Shown here: one piece after another, positions 1 through 12,572 of the stretch
Position numbering within the stretch: position 1 is the first letter of the stretch
How the letters are laid out: every line of letters begins with the position of its first letter
Origin: Kalmusia sp. IMI 367209
Lineage: Eukaryota; Ascomycota; Dothideomycetes; Pleosporales; Didymosphaeriaceae
Assembly: GCA_027946365.1 (NCBI GenBank)
Contig: JAPEUQ010000007.1
Coordinates: forward strand, 2,046,001 to 2,110,000
Direction of reading: 5' to 3'
DNA: 64,000 bases
The notes under the pieces: generated by a model
What the model was told of the DNA's origin: nothing
The model's input: the letters and a program-made list of their open reading frames with translations, nothing else
The model's database searches: none
Position numbers and translations under genes: made by a program

Positions 1-131
1 CATCCAACCGGAGCACGAATCGCGCACATTCGCTGGAGAAGTATTTATGTCCCGGAAAGAAGCAATCCGTTCTTCGTACGCACTGCAGTCATGTCAGCTT
101 CCCATAGTAGCATCAACGAAACGACCCAGGC

Positions 132-2940
132 TTAAACATACCGAGAAGGCCATATCGTCAGAATCGAGACAAGATCTTGCTCTTTGTTCACCTCAGATAT
201 TTGGGAGAGAGGTTTTGAGCTCAAGTCGGAATGTCCACCATGCTGCGAAACTAGTGGATGTAATTGAGTTTTGCTAGGTGGAATGAAACGGCAAGGCGTA
301 AAGGCGTTGACTTCGTGCCATATTAGGCTGGGACGCAAGTGAAGTTTGGCTCCCCACTCTTGGGCGAGAAGATCAAGATAGATGGCAAAGTCGCGGACAT
401 CGTTCAGGATGCGGAAGGTTTCAGCGCTTTGATCTCGGGAAGCGTATCGTTCCAAGGTAAGTTCGGCCCATTCTCGCATCATACACTTTCCCTGTGTCGA
501 GTCTTCGAAGGTGTATCTAGCCTGAATGTAGGCTTGTAAAAGTTCGCCGCGAGCTAGAAAATTATCGATGATCTGCAAAAGCGCTTTTCGCGATTGTGTG
601 GAGGGATCGGATGTCGTCGAAGGAAGCTCGATGCCTTCGGTCGCTGTTTCCGCATTGAGGAGATGGTGCGTCCAGTGTTGGGAGGCGTACGCACAAAATG
701 GATAATCTTCATCGAAACGTAGCGCATCGAAAGACTGTCCATCAGTCGTCTCTACACATTTATTCGGCCCCAAGGAGCAAAGATATTGGAGACAGCATCT
801 CGCAAGCACGTGATGTGCGTCGCGAGGAGACACCATGAATTGCTGTGCCTTCATCGAGAATCTTGTCTTGAAATATTCTTGGGCAGACAAATGGATAAGC
901 CGATAACATGGAACAATCTTTTGTTGAACCGAATCGAGCATTTGACTTTTCTCTACTAGGGATGCACACGTCGAGATGACGGTGTGATCGAAGTTGGTGA
1001 AGTCGGCCGGTGCGGCTGGCTTGTCGACTTGCATGAATCTGGTCGTAACTTGTAGCTCCGTAGCGGAAAGGGGGCGCCCGGAGAAACTGAGCCACATGAG
1101 TAGCCAAACTGCTAACTGATACTCAACGGAAGTTTTTTTCAGCAGTGTCTCTACAATTCTGTCGTACATCTTGTCCAAGCCTTCTGGTAACGTGACACTC
1201 TGGATAATTTCAATGCGTTGCGAAGCTGATAATGCATATGACTGCAGGAGCTCCAGCATGAGATGAGCCCACAGAATCATGGAACCCGCACCCGTATGCA
1301 ATCTCTGGCTGAGGTGGTCTATATTTATATTGCTAGGGAGTAAGCCTTCGTCCAAGAAACATCTGAGTCGCTTCTGAATTAAGATATCGATGTCTTTGGA
1401 GGTCGAGTTGCCAATTTCAATGGCATTGCACCTGGAGAAAAGTGGGAGAGCTCGGAGATGCGGCCTGCCAAAAAGAATCAATTTACAGGAAGACTCGCAC
1501 AGAGCTGCAGGTAGGCCGGACGAAAGATGCATCAGTCTACCCCGGTCGATGCATTCGTCTAAACCATCCAAGAGAATGTTCTGAATATAGCCGTCGCTGG
1601 CACAGAGCTTGATCATGTCGAGAGCTTCCTGTGCGGAAATTTTCGATTGTCCGCAAGACTGCTCTTCAAGCAGAAAGGCAAGCTTGTCGAGCAGGCCTAG
1701 GTCGTGATGATGTGTTTTCAAGGTTTGGGCCAAGATGCTCCGATACGCGTTTTCGAACTTCTCATAGTCGGGATCATTGGCCCGGAAGAAGAAGTAACAG
1801 GTGTTCTTGTCCGATTCTCTTTGTAGTTTTTCTACCGTTGAAGCAGCTAAAATAGTTTTGCCGCTACCTGGGTTGCCATGAACCCACAGGACCATGTCCT
1901 TTGGCCAGTGGACGCCGCCTTCAGCGTTTTTGTTGTTCCATTGAGCGAAGGTAGGATTATCGAAAAGCCACTCCGTTGTTCCTTTCTCACGCATGTACTG
2001 CGCGTTTTCGAGTTCAAGCGCAAATTCGGGTGGATGTATCCATTGTCGAAGTCGGGCCACGATACTTGCTCTACTCTCATGCTGGGTTCTCTGCGCATTC
2101 TCTTTCTCTTTCTCCAACATTTTTTGGACTACGTCCTGAAGATTCTTCAGATACTCCCTCAGCTCCTTTCCATTTGCTGATGCCTCTTTGAACTCGGTTT
2201 CACCGATATTTCCCATGCGAACGCAGAGAAACACCTGGATCTGGGCAGCTACCACCTTACGGTGCATTTCCATATCTTCTAGTAGATCCCCGAACCAGCG
2301 ATCGAATGGTTTCCAGGAGATGCTTGCAGCGACCATGGTCGTCCTCTTGGCAGTCCCGTCTTTCTTTCGGAAGACGCGTACGACTTGGTACAGGAAACGA
2401 AGGAGGCTCGCGTAGAGAGCGGAAATGCTATGCCAGATTCCAGCGGACGTAGGCGCCTTCTCGAGCTTCTCTCTGTGCTCCGCAACAAGATGGTATGGTG
2501 GGAATTCCGAAGCCAGCCGATTGAGGGTTCGGAGAAGCTTATCGAAGAAAGAGGCGTAATTGCTAGCAAGGCGCAAGACAAGTCTAAAAGCGCCCCATCC
2601 TATGGCCGCAAACTCTGGATGGGATTGTACTACCCACCCTATAGACTCAAAGTAGGGAGAAAGCTTTTCGTCGAGTCTATGCACGCTATACACACAATCT
2701 GTTAGGATGCCGCCATTCTTCCTCAAAGCCGGAAGATTCTGTATTGTTTCGAGTAATTGCTGAGCTGAGTCGCACTTGCTAAACTGGGCTCGTTCATCCG
2801 GTAGTAGGGACGTCAAGAAATGGTCACGCGCTTTCACAAAAACGGTGTCCTTGGGTCCGTTGGCTCCTAACGTGGTCGGGCTTGCGGCAGTAAGTAGAGA
2901 GTATCAAATGGAACTATGCATTCTGGGCTTACCGAGCCAT
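132..2940 (-). CDS. NACHT-domain STAND protein (NLR-like), 918 aa
   Basis: Probable STAND ATPase of the fungal NLR-like class (nonself recognition/heterokaryon incompatibility type). A start ATG lies at 2940-2938 in an 8-nt first exon, followed by a 52-bp intron (2881-2932, GTAAGC...AAG). Exon 2 (132-2880) is open to the stop, giving 918 residues. The N-terminal third is helical and resembles the domain often found ahead of NACHT in fungi. The Walker A motif GNPGSGKT sits near residue 338, Walker B-like LLDGLDEC about 110 residues later, then a winged-helix-like segment. No ankyrin, WD40 or TPR array follows, so the usual ligand-sensing repeats are missing. The downstream 131 bp hold nothing recognisable. 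Family assignment is firm; biological role is inference. Confidence 0.85.
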
Positions 2941-3532
2941 GATTGCAATGACCTGTTGAGTCTCATGAAATACAGGTAGCTACAGGAGCAATAATTGACA
3001 CGCTGAAACGCTACATATATGAAAAGCGACGACGATGAAGCTGAAGGGTGCATTGCAGTGGCAGGGGCTGTGCTGCATCTACCTTGCCACTTGTGGCTGC
3101 CTTGCGAAATGTGGCTTGGTCAGGAAAGTCTGTCGTGGTGCTAGAAAAGCACTCCAGAACTCCAAGACGGAAACTCGTCTCGCGATACACGTCACAGTAT
3201 ATTTCCAAAATTCTCAAAGGCCACAAATAGAAGGAGAAGCCAAGTGAAGAAGTTGAACCAATTATTCATCATCGTGCTCAGTTTAAACCTCACTGACTAT
3301 GGTATACGACATGCGCTCTGCTCCGCTCCTCTTCACCTCGATGCATCATCATCGTCCCTCCATCCATCCATGACATGACCCATAATTAAGACGGGAATCT
3401 TAAAGCCCAGACAAGAAAACGCCATATGAATCCGATACCGAAGCGCTCCCATCACACTGAGAGAGCAGCCCGGTTCAGCAGGGGACGAAGCCAAAACAAA
3501 AAAAAAAGGTCTAACGGGTATGGAAGCAAAAT

Positions 3533-5268
3533 TTACGGCTTCGCAATGGGAACCACCATCTCGAGCTCCTCTCCAGACTTGCCTTCGGCGAAGGCCGCCA
3601 CGTCGGCACCCTCGACCTTGCCGTATAGTGTCTCGCAGATGATGCCGGTGATCTGGTATGGGTCACCGTTGGAAGCGGGGCGGCGATCCTCGAAGTAGCC
3701 CTTGCCCTCTGCGGCGACAGAGCGGGGAATGCGCACGGAAGAGCCGCGGTTAGCGACGCCCCACGAGAACTTGTCGTACGAGGACGTCTCGTGCGCGCCC
3801 GTCATGCGGAGCTGGTTGTCCTCGCCGTAGACGGCCATGTGCTCCTTCTGGCGGCTAGCGAGCTTCTCCATGGCGGCCTCGATGGCCTTCATGCCACCCT
3901 CGGCACGGGTCTCCTTGGTGGAAACGTTGGTGTGCAGACCGGCGCCGTTCCAGTCGCCGGGAATGGGCTTGGGCGCGAACGTCACCTTGGCGCCGAATTC
4001 CTCAGCGACGCGGTGCAGGAGGAAGCGAGACATCCAGAGCTGGTCACCCACTATTTACGTAATTAGCATTGCGTGTCTCCACTAATTATGAGGAAGAGGT
4101 AAGAGGTGAGGAGAGCAACGTACTGGAAATGCCGTCAACGGGACCGACTTGGTACTCCCACTGGGCGGGCATGACCTCAGCGTTGGTGCCGGAGATGAAG
4201 ATGTTGGCGTACAGGCAGGCCTTGTAGTGAGCCTCGACGATGTCGCGGCAGAAGACCTTGCCGGTACCGACACCGCAGTAGTACGGACCCTGGGGAGCAG
4301 GGAAGCCGTTCTTGGGCCAGCCATAGGGCCAGCCATATGCGTCGAGAAGGGTGTACTCCTGCTCCAGACCGAACCAGAACTCGTGCTCCTTGTGCTTCTC
4401 GAGCACAATGGCGGCGTCGTGGCGGTAGTTGTACTTGTTGGGCTTTCCATCGGCGCCGTAGGTCTCGGTCATGACGAGGATGTTGTCACCCAGCCGGAAG
4501 GGGTCAGGGTAGAAGGCAACGGGGCGCAGGTAGACGTCCGAGTTGTCGCCAGGGGCCTGGCCGGTGGACGAGCCGTCGAAGTTCCATTCTGGCAGGTCCT
4601 CGACCTTGGTGGGCTTCTTGGTGAGTGTCTGGAGGTAGGAATTAGCAGCGTCCTCGTCATGGAGCGTATTCAATGCGCCGACGTCAGGCGATGGTGCCGT
4701 GCGAAGGATGGGTGCAGGGGGGTTGTTTTCTGCGGCCCCCCCTCACTCTTATCGCGGGGGCGGCGGCGGTCGATAAGGGAAAAGCAAAAGCAAACACGGC
4801 CCGCACCCCGGTCACTGTGGCTGCATGAGGTCACCTCACGTCGCCCGCTCCGGACGCACGCCGCCATTGCAATGCAACGGCATAGTGTACGCGTATCGCT
4901 CTTCCGAGGTAATACGCCGGATGGAGCCAGTGACCGACTTTCTGCTGCGCTTGCGCGGCCGTAATGCGTTGCGGGCGGGGGTGTCGTGGGTGTAGGAATT
5001 GTGAAAATTGCTCACCCTGCATTTTGAGCGGACACCGTTGGAGCCGTCTATCCACACATACTCGGCGATGATCTTGTCGCCTTGCGGGAGCTTGAGGTAC
5101 TTTTCGAGCTGTTCTCGGATTAGCCCAGGTGCACACAGAAAAGGCAGAGCACGTGGTGATCAGTTTTCCGTAGAGCTTGTGCTCTCAAGAGGCAGACTGC
5201 ACGGAAGACTGAACACGCGACGGGTGACTCACATTGCTCGTGTTGGAGACGATTGTTGACTCGGCCAT
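3533..5268 (-). CDS. gln1: glutamine synthetase (type II, eukaryotic)
   Basis: Catalyses ATP-dependent amidation of glutamate to glutamine, the main ammonium-assimilating step, in the cytosol. Four exons: 5233-5268, 5016-5108, 4124-4628 and 3533-4050 (introns 124, 387 and 73 bp), 383 residues. The start [12 protein letters not shown] is typical of fungal GS. Hallmarks are the beta-grasp segment with [21 protein letters not shown], the catalytic segment [34 protein letters not shown], and [10 protein letters not shown] near the end. The third junction creates the Met of [11 protein letters not shown] across the splice. The 387-bp intron 2 is unusually long for this window. A CA/GT dinucleotide repeat lies just upstream of the start codon and a tandem GATA site about 800 bp upstream. 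Confidence 0.97.
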
Positions 5269-5275
5269 GACTGCG

Positions 5276-5301
5276 GTCTTGTGTGTGTGTGTGCGTGTGT
5301 G
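5276..5301. repeat. GT/CA dinucleotide tract in the glutamine synthetase 5' leader
   Basis: An almost pure GT run on the plus strand (CA on the gene strand), interrupted once by GC, ends about eight bases upstream of the glutamine synthetase ATG. It is probably transcribed leader. Simple repeats here could vary in length between strains. Confidence 0.7.
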
Positions 5302-6068
5302 GGAGGTGAAGATGGAAGGTGAGGAAGGAGGAGGGAGATGTCAAAGACAAGGGTACCACGGGTGGACGAAGTGTATAGAAATGTGTATGGAAGTATGCAG
5401 CAGCACGAGGACTTTCTGGGGGACAGACCCTTAAGTAGGCTGGACGACTACTGTCTCGGGCAATGGCGGGGCGGCAGCGGTGGTAGATAGAATGTTAGGC
5501 TGGCACTGGCCAAGACCTGGAAGGCGCCGCCGAACTGACTCCGTGGGATGAAGAAGCAACAGTCGACGTACGAGGGGGAAGGGTGGTCTGCGCCCCAAGG
5601 GTGATCCTATCTAGCTCCGCTGCTGCTCTTCAACCGGCGCGCTGGTGACGCCTTCGCCCAATCCGCTCGTAGGCATTATCGCAGCGGTGCGTGAATTGAG
5701 CAACGTGCCTTTGTTCGCCCGGAGCGGCCCTAGCGGCGGCGCTGACAGGCGCTTCCACCACTGCGAGCGTCGGTTGGCCGCGGTTGCTCCGCCTCTGCGC
5801 CTCTGCGTTCCGTTTTTGACCGCGCCGTCCATGGCAATCGTCGCTTTGGGGAAGGCTAAATATATCACCGAGATAGATAGCAGTAACAGCAGAGACAGCT
5901 CACCGCAACTCGTGCCCCGTCGCCTTGTTGTGTTCCATGTACAGTGTACAGCAGTGCCGCGTCGCAGGATGCACATGGCTCGCTGCCAGTTCCTGCATGC
6001 ACGCCTATCAATATCAACCAGCAGCAGAGCGCCCCAGCGTGTGGTGCGCTTGACGCAGGTTCAGTGGC

Positions 6069-6079
6069 GATAAGATAAG
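6069..6079 (+). promoter_or_regulatory. tandem GATA-factor site (GATAAGATAAG)
   Basis: Two overlapping GATAAG hexamers lie about 800 bp upstream of the glutamine synthetase start. Fungal nitrogen regulators of the AreA/NIT2 type bind paired GATA elements, and glutamine synthetase is a plausible target. The motif is seen directly; binding and target are inference, and the distance is large. Confidence 0.35.
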
Positions 6080-8767
6080 GCCGGCCACTCACAGCCGCAC
6101 GCACGAACCCTCTACCTCCCCGCCGCCGCCGCCGTCATGCCCTCCATCACCCAGTCCAGCATCGTGAAGACCGTTTCTCCTAGTCAACACCTACCCCCTT
6201 TCCGACGCGCCTCTGCACCAAGCCCACGTCCGGAAAAACCCAAGAAAAAAAAAGACGCATCTCTGCACCCTTGCTCGTGCCCACAGTCACTGCCATGCCG
6301 GGCTTCCATCTATTCGCGCCCGTCTGGCCGGTTCCAGAGTGCATGCACTGCGCCGTGGGGACCCTCACACGAGCATCTTCACACGGCACCCAATGTGCCG
6401 CATCCTCTCCAAAAACCACGCGTCTCTACGGTAACGACCGCCTATTAAGTGGGCTGTTCAAACATTGCCAATACACGTAGAAGCACTACTACCTAGTGCG
6501 CCATCTACTCATAGTTATACGTACGGGTCCACTTTCCTCCCTTAATCCCGCATCTATTCTTTTCGACTTCTAGCTCGCTCCAGCGGCGGTCCACCCCTCA
6601 AGCTTTGGACAGGAATAGCAGCTCCTCCCGTGCCTGTCACTCCACGTTGGCACGTTGCTCATTGCATTACCCGCCCTCCAGCTTCTCGCCCGCCAACCCC
6701 ACTCATGTAATGGGTAATGCGTGAAATCTAGTCCCCTCGAGACGCTTCCTCTCCCTAGGAAAAAAGCCGCATGGTAACCGACAGCCCGACGATCTGTGGT
6801 TGCGATGTCGGCAACCGGGACGTTCGAGGCGTTCGGTTCGTGGGCATCCCCGCAACCTGGCGCCGCGCCCCACACTGGGTTTGCGCCGCACTGGCAAGAC
6901 AGAGATAAGGCTCGCCCTCGCCTGTGATTGGCCGTCGATGATTGATGCTCAAACGTAATGCGCCCGCGCCTTCAGGCTCGCTGTGAATGCTTCGTGTCAA
7001 CGACCACGGCAGCAAAATTCCCTTGATAGCAACGCTGTCCTCTCGACGCTCCATGGCCGTGGAGAAGACTGGGTGGAAGCAAGAACGCGCAGGGCGCGGA
7101 CTGACGATAAGCTATCGCCAATCTGCGGCGTCCTTCACCAGATACGGTAAAGCTGCGATGCTCCACGTGTATGGGGTTCTCCAGAAGTGCTTATGCTCTG
7201 CTCATAGGAGAGCTCGGACGATTCCGGAGCCAGGCGTTCCTGGTTGGCGGCGGCGGCAGTGTGCCTGCGTGCTGTTCGCCCGCTATCTCTCCGACAGGTA
7301 CCACCAACACCATGACGCCTGCGATCCAATAGACACATGCTTGAGTTGCTCGCTAGGCTGGTGATTCCGACCCAGAGATTGCCGCTGGCCTTCATCTCAT
7401 CATCCATGCGGTCGAGTGTGGCACCTCAAGACTCCAGCGCCTGGGAGGCACCCGACCAACGTACGTGTAACATCATGTGAAGTCAGCGTAAGGGGACCCC
7501 TCGTCTCCTTCCACGTACAAGGTCGACCGGCGCGATATACAGGAGCACGACGGTGCCTGGAGCTCGTGGGGTGGCCCAGCCTTGCCTGCAGACACCGAAG
7601 GCTATGCAACAGAAGGCGCCGATGCAGGAGGCAAAGAATCGACCGTGACGGACCGCCGGGAACTAAACGCAGGCCAGGAACCGTACCGAAAGACTGGAAT
7701 CTGGGGTACATGGATGGACGCGATGGCTGCCCTGTACCTGTACACGCTCAGTCATCCAATGCTCCTCCACCTAACGTGTCCGGTTAGTCATCAGTGTTGT
7801 CAAGCGGTGAACTTGACGTTGACCAGGACACCCTTTTTTATGAATAATGCAGGGCACATCTGCGCTATGCTTTTGTTTCTTGCACCGCATCTCGACCATG
7901 GCTGAGCCCGCCCTTCCCAGATACGCTGCCACTGAGCACGTCGTCCAGCGGAAACAACCACTGGCTCGCGGAAATCGATCCTTGCGCCCATATGCCAGGG
8001 AGGGTTTTCGATGCGGTCATTGTCTCGGTGGTTTGCCTGGGTTTTACTGAATAGTTCCGTCCCGCTCCGAAGTGGAGCAGTGCTGTGTCCTGATTGTGGT
8101 GTGATCACGTGACGATAGCTGGTCCACAGAGCAGTACGTCGCGAGCTGAGTAGAGAGTGTACGGTGCGTTCCAAAAGTTCTCCCGGGCTCCCCAACTATG
8201 GCTTGGCTTGCTGCGCTGCCAACTCAGGCAAATCCATCTTTTGTCGTCGAAAACCCACTCCATACCGCCCCGACCCGGTTTCGGAGGAAATCGGCTTACG
8301 AACGTCACGGGTATAGGGCTCGGTATCTCTGAGAACGAAGACGCTGCGATCAAATGCAGGCCCTTCATAGCCCGAGCTTGTTACAACGAGCTATATTCCT
8401 CGACATGTGGCTCTTGTTTAACGCGCAATATTTTCCATGCTTGGTCTCTTCCATCGTGACTTTTGACAATATGACAACGAATCGGAAAGTACTTTCCATT
8501 TAAACAGAGTTGTTCGCGGCCGCCAGTGGAGTCTGTCAAAGTGTTGTTCAGCACACTATCGGTCGTGATGCCCATGAACAATGTCCTTAATGCGACGTCT
8601 CCCGATATTGCGACACAAAAGGCCACATTTGAAACCTATGTCCACGAATACCTCGTGCGGTCAAAAGGGAAAATGCAGAAGGATTCGACGAAGGTGATCG
8701 GCCTTTGAAGCGCTCGAACTACAGTGTCTCTGATTTGACACCGGGCGATATTGATCCTTGCAATTGC

Positions 8768-8797
8768 GGCGGTGGCGGCGGCGGCGGCGGCGGCGGC
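8768..8797 (+). repeat. GGC trinucleotide microsatellite
   Basis: A run of GGC units (eight perfect copies at 8774-8797, preceded by GGCGGT). One frame through it would encode a short Cys- and Gly-rich tail ending at a stop soon after, but that frame has no start codon or supported exon upstream, so it is called a simple repeat only. Confidence 0.75.
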
Positions 8798-11344
8798 TTC
8801 CTAGTCACGAAATCATGCTCTCAGTGCTGACGGCATTACACGTTTGCGAACCTGAAAGCTGCGGCGATACCACTGAATAGACATGGCATAGCAACTTCAC
8901 AGTCCCAGCGTACACAAGATGCTAGCGTAAAATTAGCGCGTCCGTGTGAGGCGATTCAGGGTCCACACCTTACCGCACATACTACAGCTTTGACGCCGAA
9001 GGTTACAGCCGCGCACAGGAATCGAATCCCTTAGATAAAGAGCCAGAGAGGGTATGAATTTCAGAAAATGGAGGCGTGAAGTCTATTAAGATCGAAGAGG
9101 AGGTCATGCGGGGGAGAAGCTATGACCGGACTCTTCGACCAATCAGGGTTTTTTCATTGCCTAACAGCAACCAAAACGCTCCAACGCTCCTTCTCTACTC
9201 CACGTGCACACAGCAAGTGCGGATGTCTCCGAGGTCTGAGATGTCTACTTCCTCCTTGTTTAATCATCAAACCATTTTCGGGTCGAATGCAAATCGCTGA
9301 ATGCATTAACGTTATCTGGACGTTCTCCCATATCTGTGCTTCGTCATGTTCACCTACTGTGCTACAATGACAGCATCGGAGAAGAGCCACAGTCATCAGA
9401 ATCATCATACGTCCAACAGTGGATCATCTGCCCTCAAAGATATATCCCAAGTCGAGTGCCCCGCTCCCTAAAGCCAAAAAGGAACATGTTTGAATGGACC
9501 ATGATTCGTTACAGTGGAACGCTCAGATCAATTCAAGGATCAAGCTAGTTGGAAACGCGCACGCATCCGTTCGCTCTGATTGTACGACGGTCTTCTGTCT
9601 CACGTGACGCATTTCATGCAGCTCGAATTTCCTTTGCCAAATGTTCTAAAATCTCCCGCTAGTAGCTATAGTGACAGTCATGCGATGAGATGAACACAAT
9701 CGTATCTACCGTGGCTCCTGCGTGCAGCGTCACATACTGTACAAACGACTTGGACTATTAGGCTGGTTGGGGCCGAAAACATTATTCGATATCGTCGCAT
9801 TTATTGATTGCTTTGAATACTATATCAACTATGTGGCAGGAACACATTCAAGCGAAACTGCAGAAAGGGCCGGTACGACAACACCATTGATGGAAGTGGT
9901 CAGATAGTCATTTGCCTACTCCGAGACCTCCAAATTCGGCAAATTGCAGTTATTAGAAGAGGGAATGCTTATAAGAAAGCTGAAGACACTCTTCTTCCTA
10001 GCGACAAAGCTTGGTTTCATGTCCGTTCACTCTAGATAAACTGCTACAAGAATTCCGCTTCTGTCGACTCCGATTTCACTACGACCATTTCTCTAGATCC
10101 TGTGCCCCTTGAACCCGTTCTAACTTATACGTCATCCATGTTGGAGAACCGAGCTTCCAGTTCAAGATAAGGAGGAGTGTTCTTCTCGGGTATGAAAACA
10201 ATCAAGATCACTGACGTTGACGCAGTGGAGATTTCATTTTACCTTAGCATTATCATCTTTGATTGGCTATATAATACGATATGACGACTTGCGATCAGTA
10301 GCAGAGAGCATATGTCTCCTACGACTCTGCTCTTGGCACGTGTTATGACCTAAGGCCAGTGGATTTTATCAAACCGATGCATCGTCTGATGTAAGCCCTA
10401 ATACGTGGAGCTTACAAGCGCCGAATGACCACGTGTCTCTCTCAACTCAGAAAGAACACCCGAGAAATTCTTTGGCAGTGCAATCATGGGAGAATTTTTC
10501 GCTTCCGAACAGTTCCCTTCCCATCCTCGATATCTTTTTTTCGTGGCGGGAATCTTGACATGTGTACTTTTGTTTCATTGGTTGCTGGAAAGGTATGGGA
10601 GCGTAGATGCTGCTGCTCAAAAGAAGACTCGCAGATGGCAAGTAGCTCATTACAAGCGTCTGCACTTGTTTTCGATTCACATCGTATTTAGTCCGCTACA
10701 CCCTCGTTGCTTGCGCGAAACTCCTAGTGGGATGCTGATAGCCAACATACTTCGTCTCATATCATTGGTTGATATGATATAACCAGCTGGAGCCCCGAGC
10801 TTTACCGTGCGCAGTTGACATGTAGAACAACTCTTCACTCTGATTCAGAATTCCTGCTATGTACACCTGATCCATGTCTTCTTATATGCTATCTTGCAGT
10901 AATAATCTACCTCCTATTCTATCGCTCATGCGTTGATCAATGATCCCATTCTCACATGGTCTTCCCGGCGCATCGCACAAACAACGTGACTCGATCGGCC
11001 CCTCTCCGTTGCCACCCGTACGACATGGCACACTATTCCCCACCACACATGCTCCAAGATTTATCGAATCAGTCGGCTCCTTAGAAAAGCCACATCATAC
11101 TAGGGCGGTTTCTTCAGCCGTTTGTCGTACTCTATCGGACAGTTGATTGGGATGTGGGTATAGTCGAGCGTCACGACAGCATGCATACGTGGAAATATTT
11201 GCGTTGTGAGCCATCCTATAGGTTGTCCGGCTCAGGGCACCTATAGCAAAGGAGGGTTCAGGCGGTGATGGAGGGTATGTAAAAGGGGAAGAGCATTCTG
11301 AAGGCAGGTTCCTGCATCTAAAGTACTTGATCCCTCGTTTCATC

Positions 11345-12572
11345 ATGTCTTCGCTATGTGAGTTCTTCTAGGACACTTATATAATGGATCAGTCCAAGAA
11401 TGGCTTACCCACTTATGTCAAGGTCTTCTTCTTATCGCTTTGCTCGTCAATCTTCTCGCCTGTCTGGCTGACGCTGTTGACTCGGGAAACCCGACATCTA
11501 CAGCTTCAACCGCAACACACACCATTCACGTCGGCAATCCGATCCATGCCTTTGGCCCCGATAGCATCACTGCAGCCATCAACGATGTTCGTCCCGTCTC
11601 CATTGCACATTTACGCTTTGACCCAACGACTGACGCTTGCTGCAGACCATAGTCTTTCTGTTCTATCAGCCGTTACACTCGGTCGTCCGAGCTACCGAGG
11701 GCACACCATGCATGCCATACGAAAACTTTCACCCAACGAAACAAGGGTTTTTCTCAGGTATGATTGAGGTTGGACCAGAGGAGCCGGTATGCACACCGTA
11801 CTCGTGTGTGATTCCGCTGACTCAATCGACGGGACGTAGAATCCCGCTTGGACATTGCGAATCAACGATACAGAGCCGATTTTCTTCTACTGCTCTGCGC
11901 CAGGATCGTGTGATAAACAAACGATGCTTGGGTCTATCAACGCTGTGAGTAGTGTCGCCCACTCCATGTACTATCCATCCTACGTGATTGGCATGACACT
12001 GATGAGAGTAGAACGCAAGCGCCTTCCAACATCAAAAAAGCCTCATCGACGAACATACAGTCGTCCTTCAACCAGGCGATCCTATCCCGCTTGAAGGAAC
12101 GCTCACACCTGCACACGTACCCCATCACACTGCGTTCCCCATCGGTGCCATAGTTGGCATTACCGTTGGTGGCTGTACCGTCCTCGCTCTCGCCGCAGCT
12201 TTATTCTTCTTCGTCGGGAGAGCAAAGACTTTGGAGAGGGAGGCTGACCGACGGAGCGCAACCATCCGGCACTCCTCTCAGCAGACCGTGGTGCACAGTC
12301 CCGTTTCCACACGTGGTGCGTGGTTTGAGGGATACTATGTAAACGGGTTGTTGAAGGATGAACATGGAGAACAGCAACCGCCGGCGTATGGTCAGGGGTA
12401 CGGAGTGTCTCCGAGGGTCGGGCCGGAGAGGGGTAGTGTGAGGGAATCTATGGGGTTGGAGGTGGATCATCGGGCAAGTACGTACTCGGCTCACATGGCT
12501 TGTGGGGGTCTCCAGGAGCTAGATGCGGGAGATGCGCACAGGCAGAAGAGCTTCGTTGATCAGATGTTGTGA
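11345..12572 (+). CDS. secreted cupredoxin-like protein with C-terminal membrane anchor, 327 aa
   Basis: Five exons: 11345-11357, 11423-11586, 11646-11786, 11840-11944, 12012-12572; all introns are GT-AG, 53-67 bp. The 13-nt first exon joins to give MSSLCLLLIALL, a signal peptide. The mature part reads THTIHVGN, DTIVFLFYQPLHSVVRA, GTPCMPYE, KQGFFSGM, RINDTEPIFFYCSAPGSC, the cupredoxin-like pattern of fungal extracellular serine-rich proteins (His in PLHSVV, Cys in FYCSAPGSC). After a short linker comes a transmembrane helix (AIVGITVGGCTVLALAAALFFFV), then a polar cytoplasmic tail rich in Arg, Gly and Gln. Blue-copper binding is possible but not certain. Role probably at the cell surface. The exon chain restores an unbroken family-like protein, so the model is well supported. 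Confidence 0.85.

Larger units (their letters stand above)
5302..11344. other. 6-kb gene-poor stretch
   Basis: No ORF here shows recognisable family motifs or a consistent exon chain on either strand. The first 3 kb are GC-rich and give many short overlapping frames, as expected by chance. The proximal part probably holds the glutamine synthetase promoter and leader. A small ORF at 10486-10782 encodes one hydrophobic helix but has no other support. A GGC repeat lies at 8768-8797. Distal long-range regulatory sequence or a non-coding RNA are possible but unsupported. Confidence 0.5.

Noticed and set aside
4149..4964. 271-codon plus-strand frame opposite glutamine synthetase
   Set aside because: It is the antisense of strongly conserved GS exons and an intron; open only because of codon bias and GC content.
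6137..6448. 103-codon Pro/Ser-rich frame after a GCC run
   Set aside because: No conserved motif; composition typical of untranslated GC-rich DNA.
8640..8820. Frame through the GGC repeat giving a Cys-flanked poly-Gly tail
   Set aside because: No start codon and a stop just upstream; no intron acceptor that makes sense.
10486..10782. 98-codon frame with one hydrophobic helix
   Set aside because: No family motif, no plausible exon partners, isolated in a gene-poor stretch.
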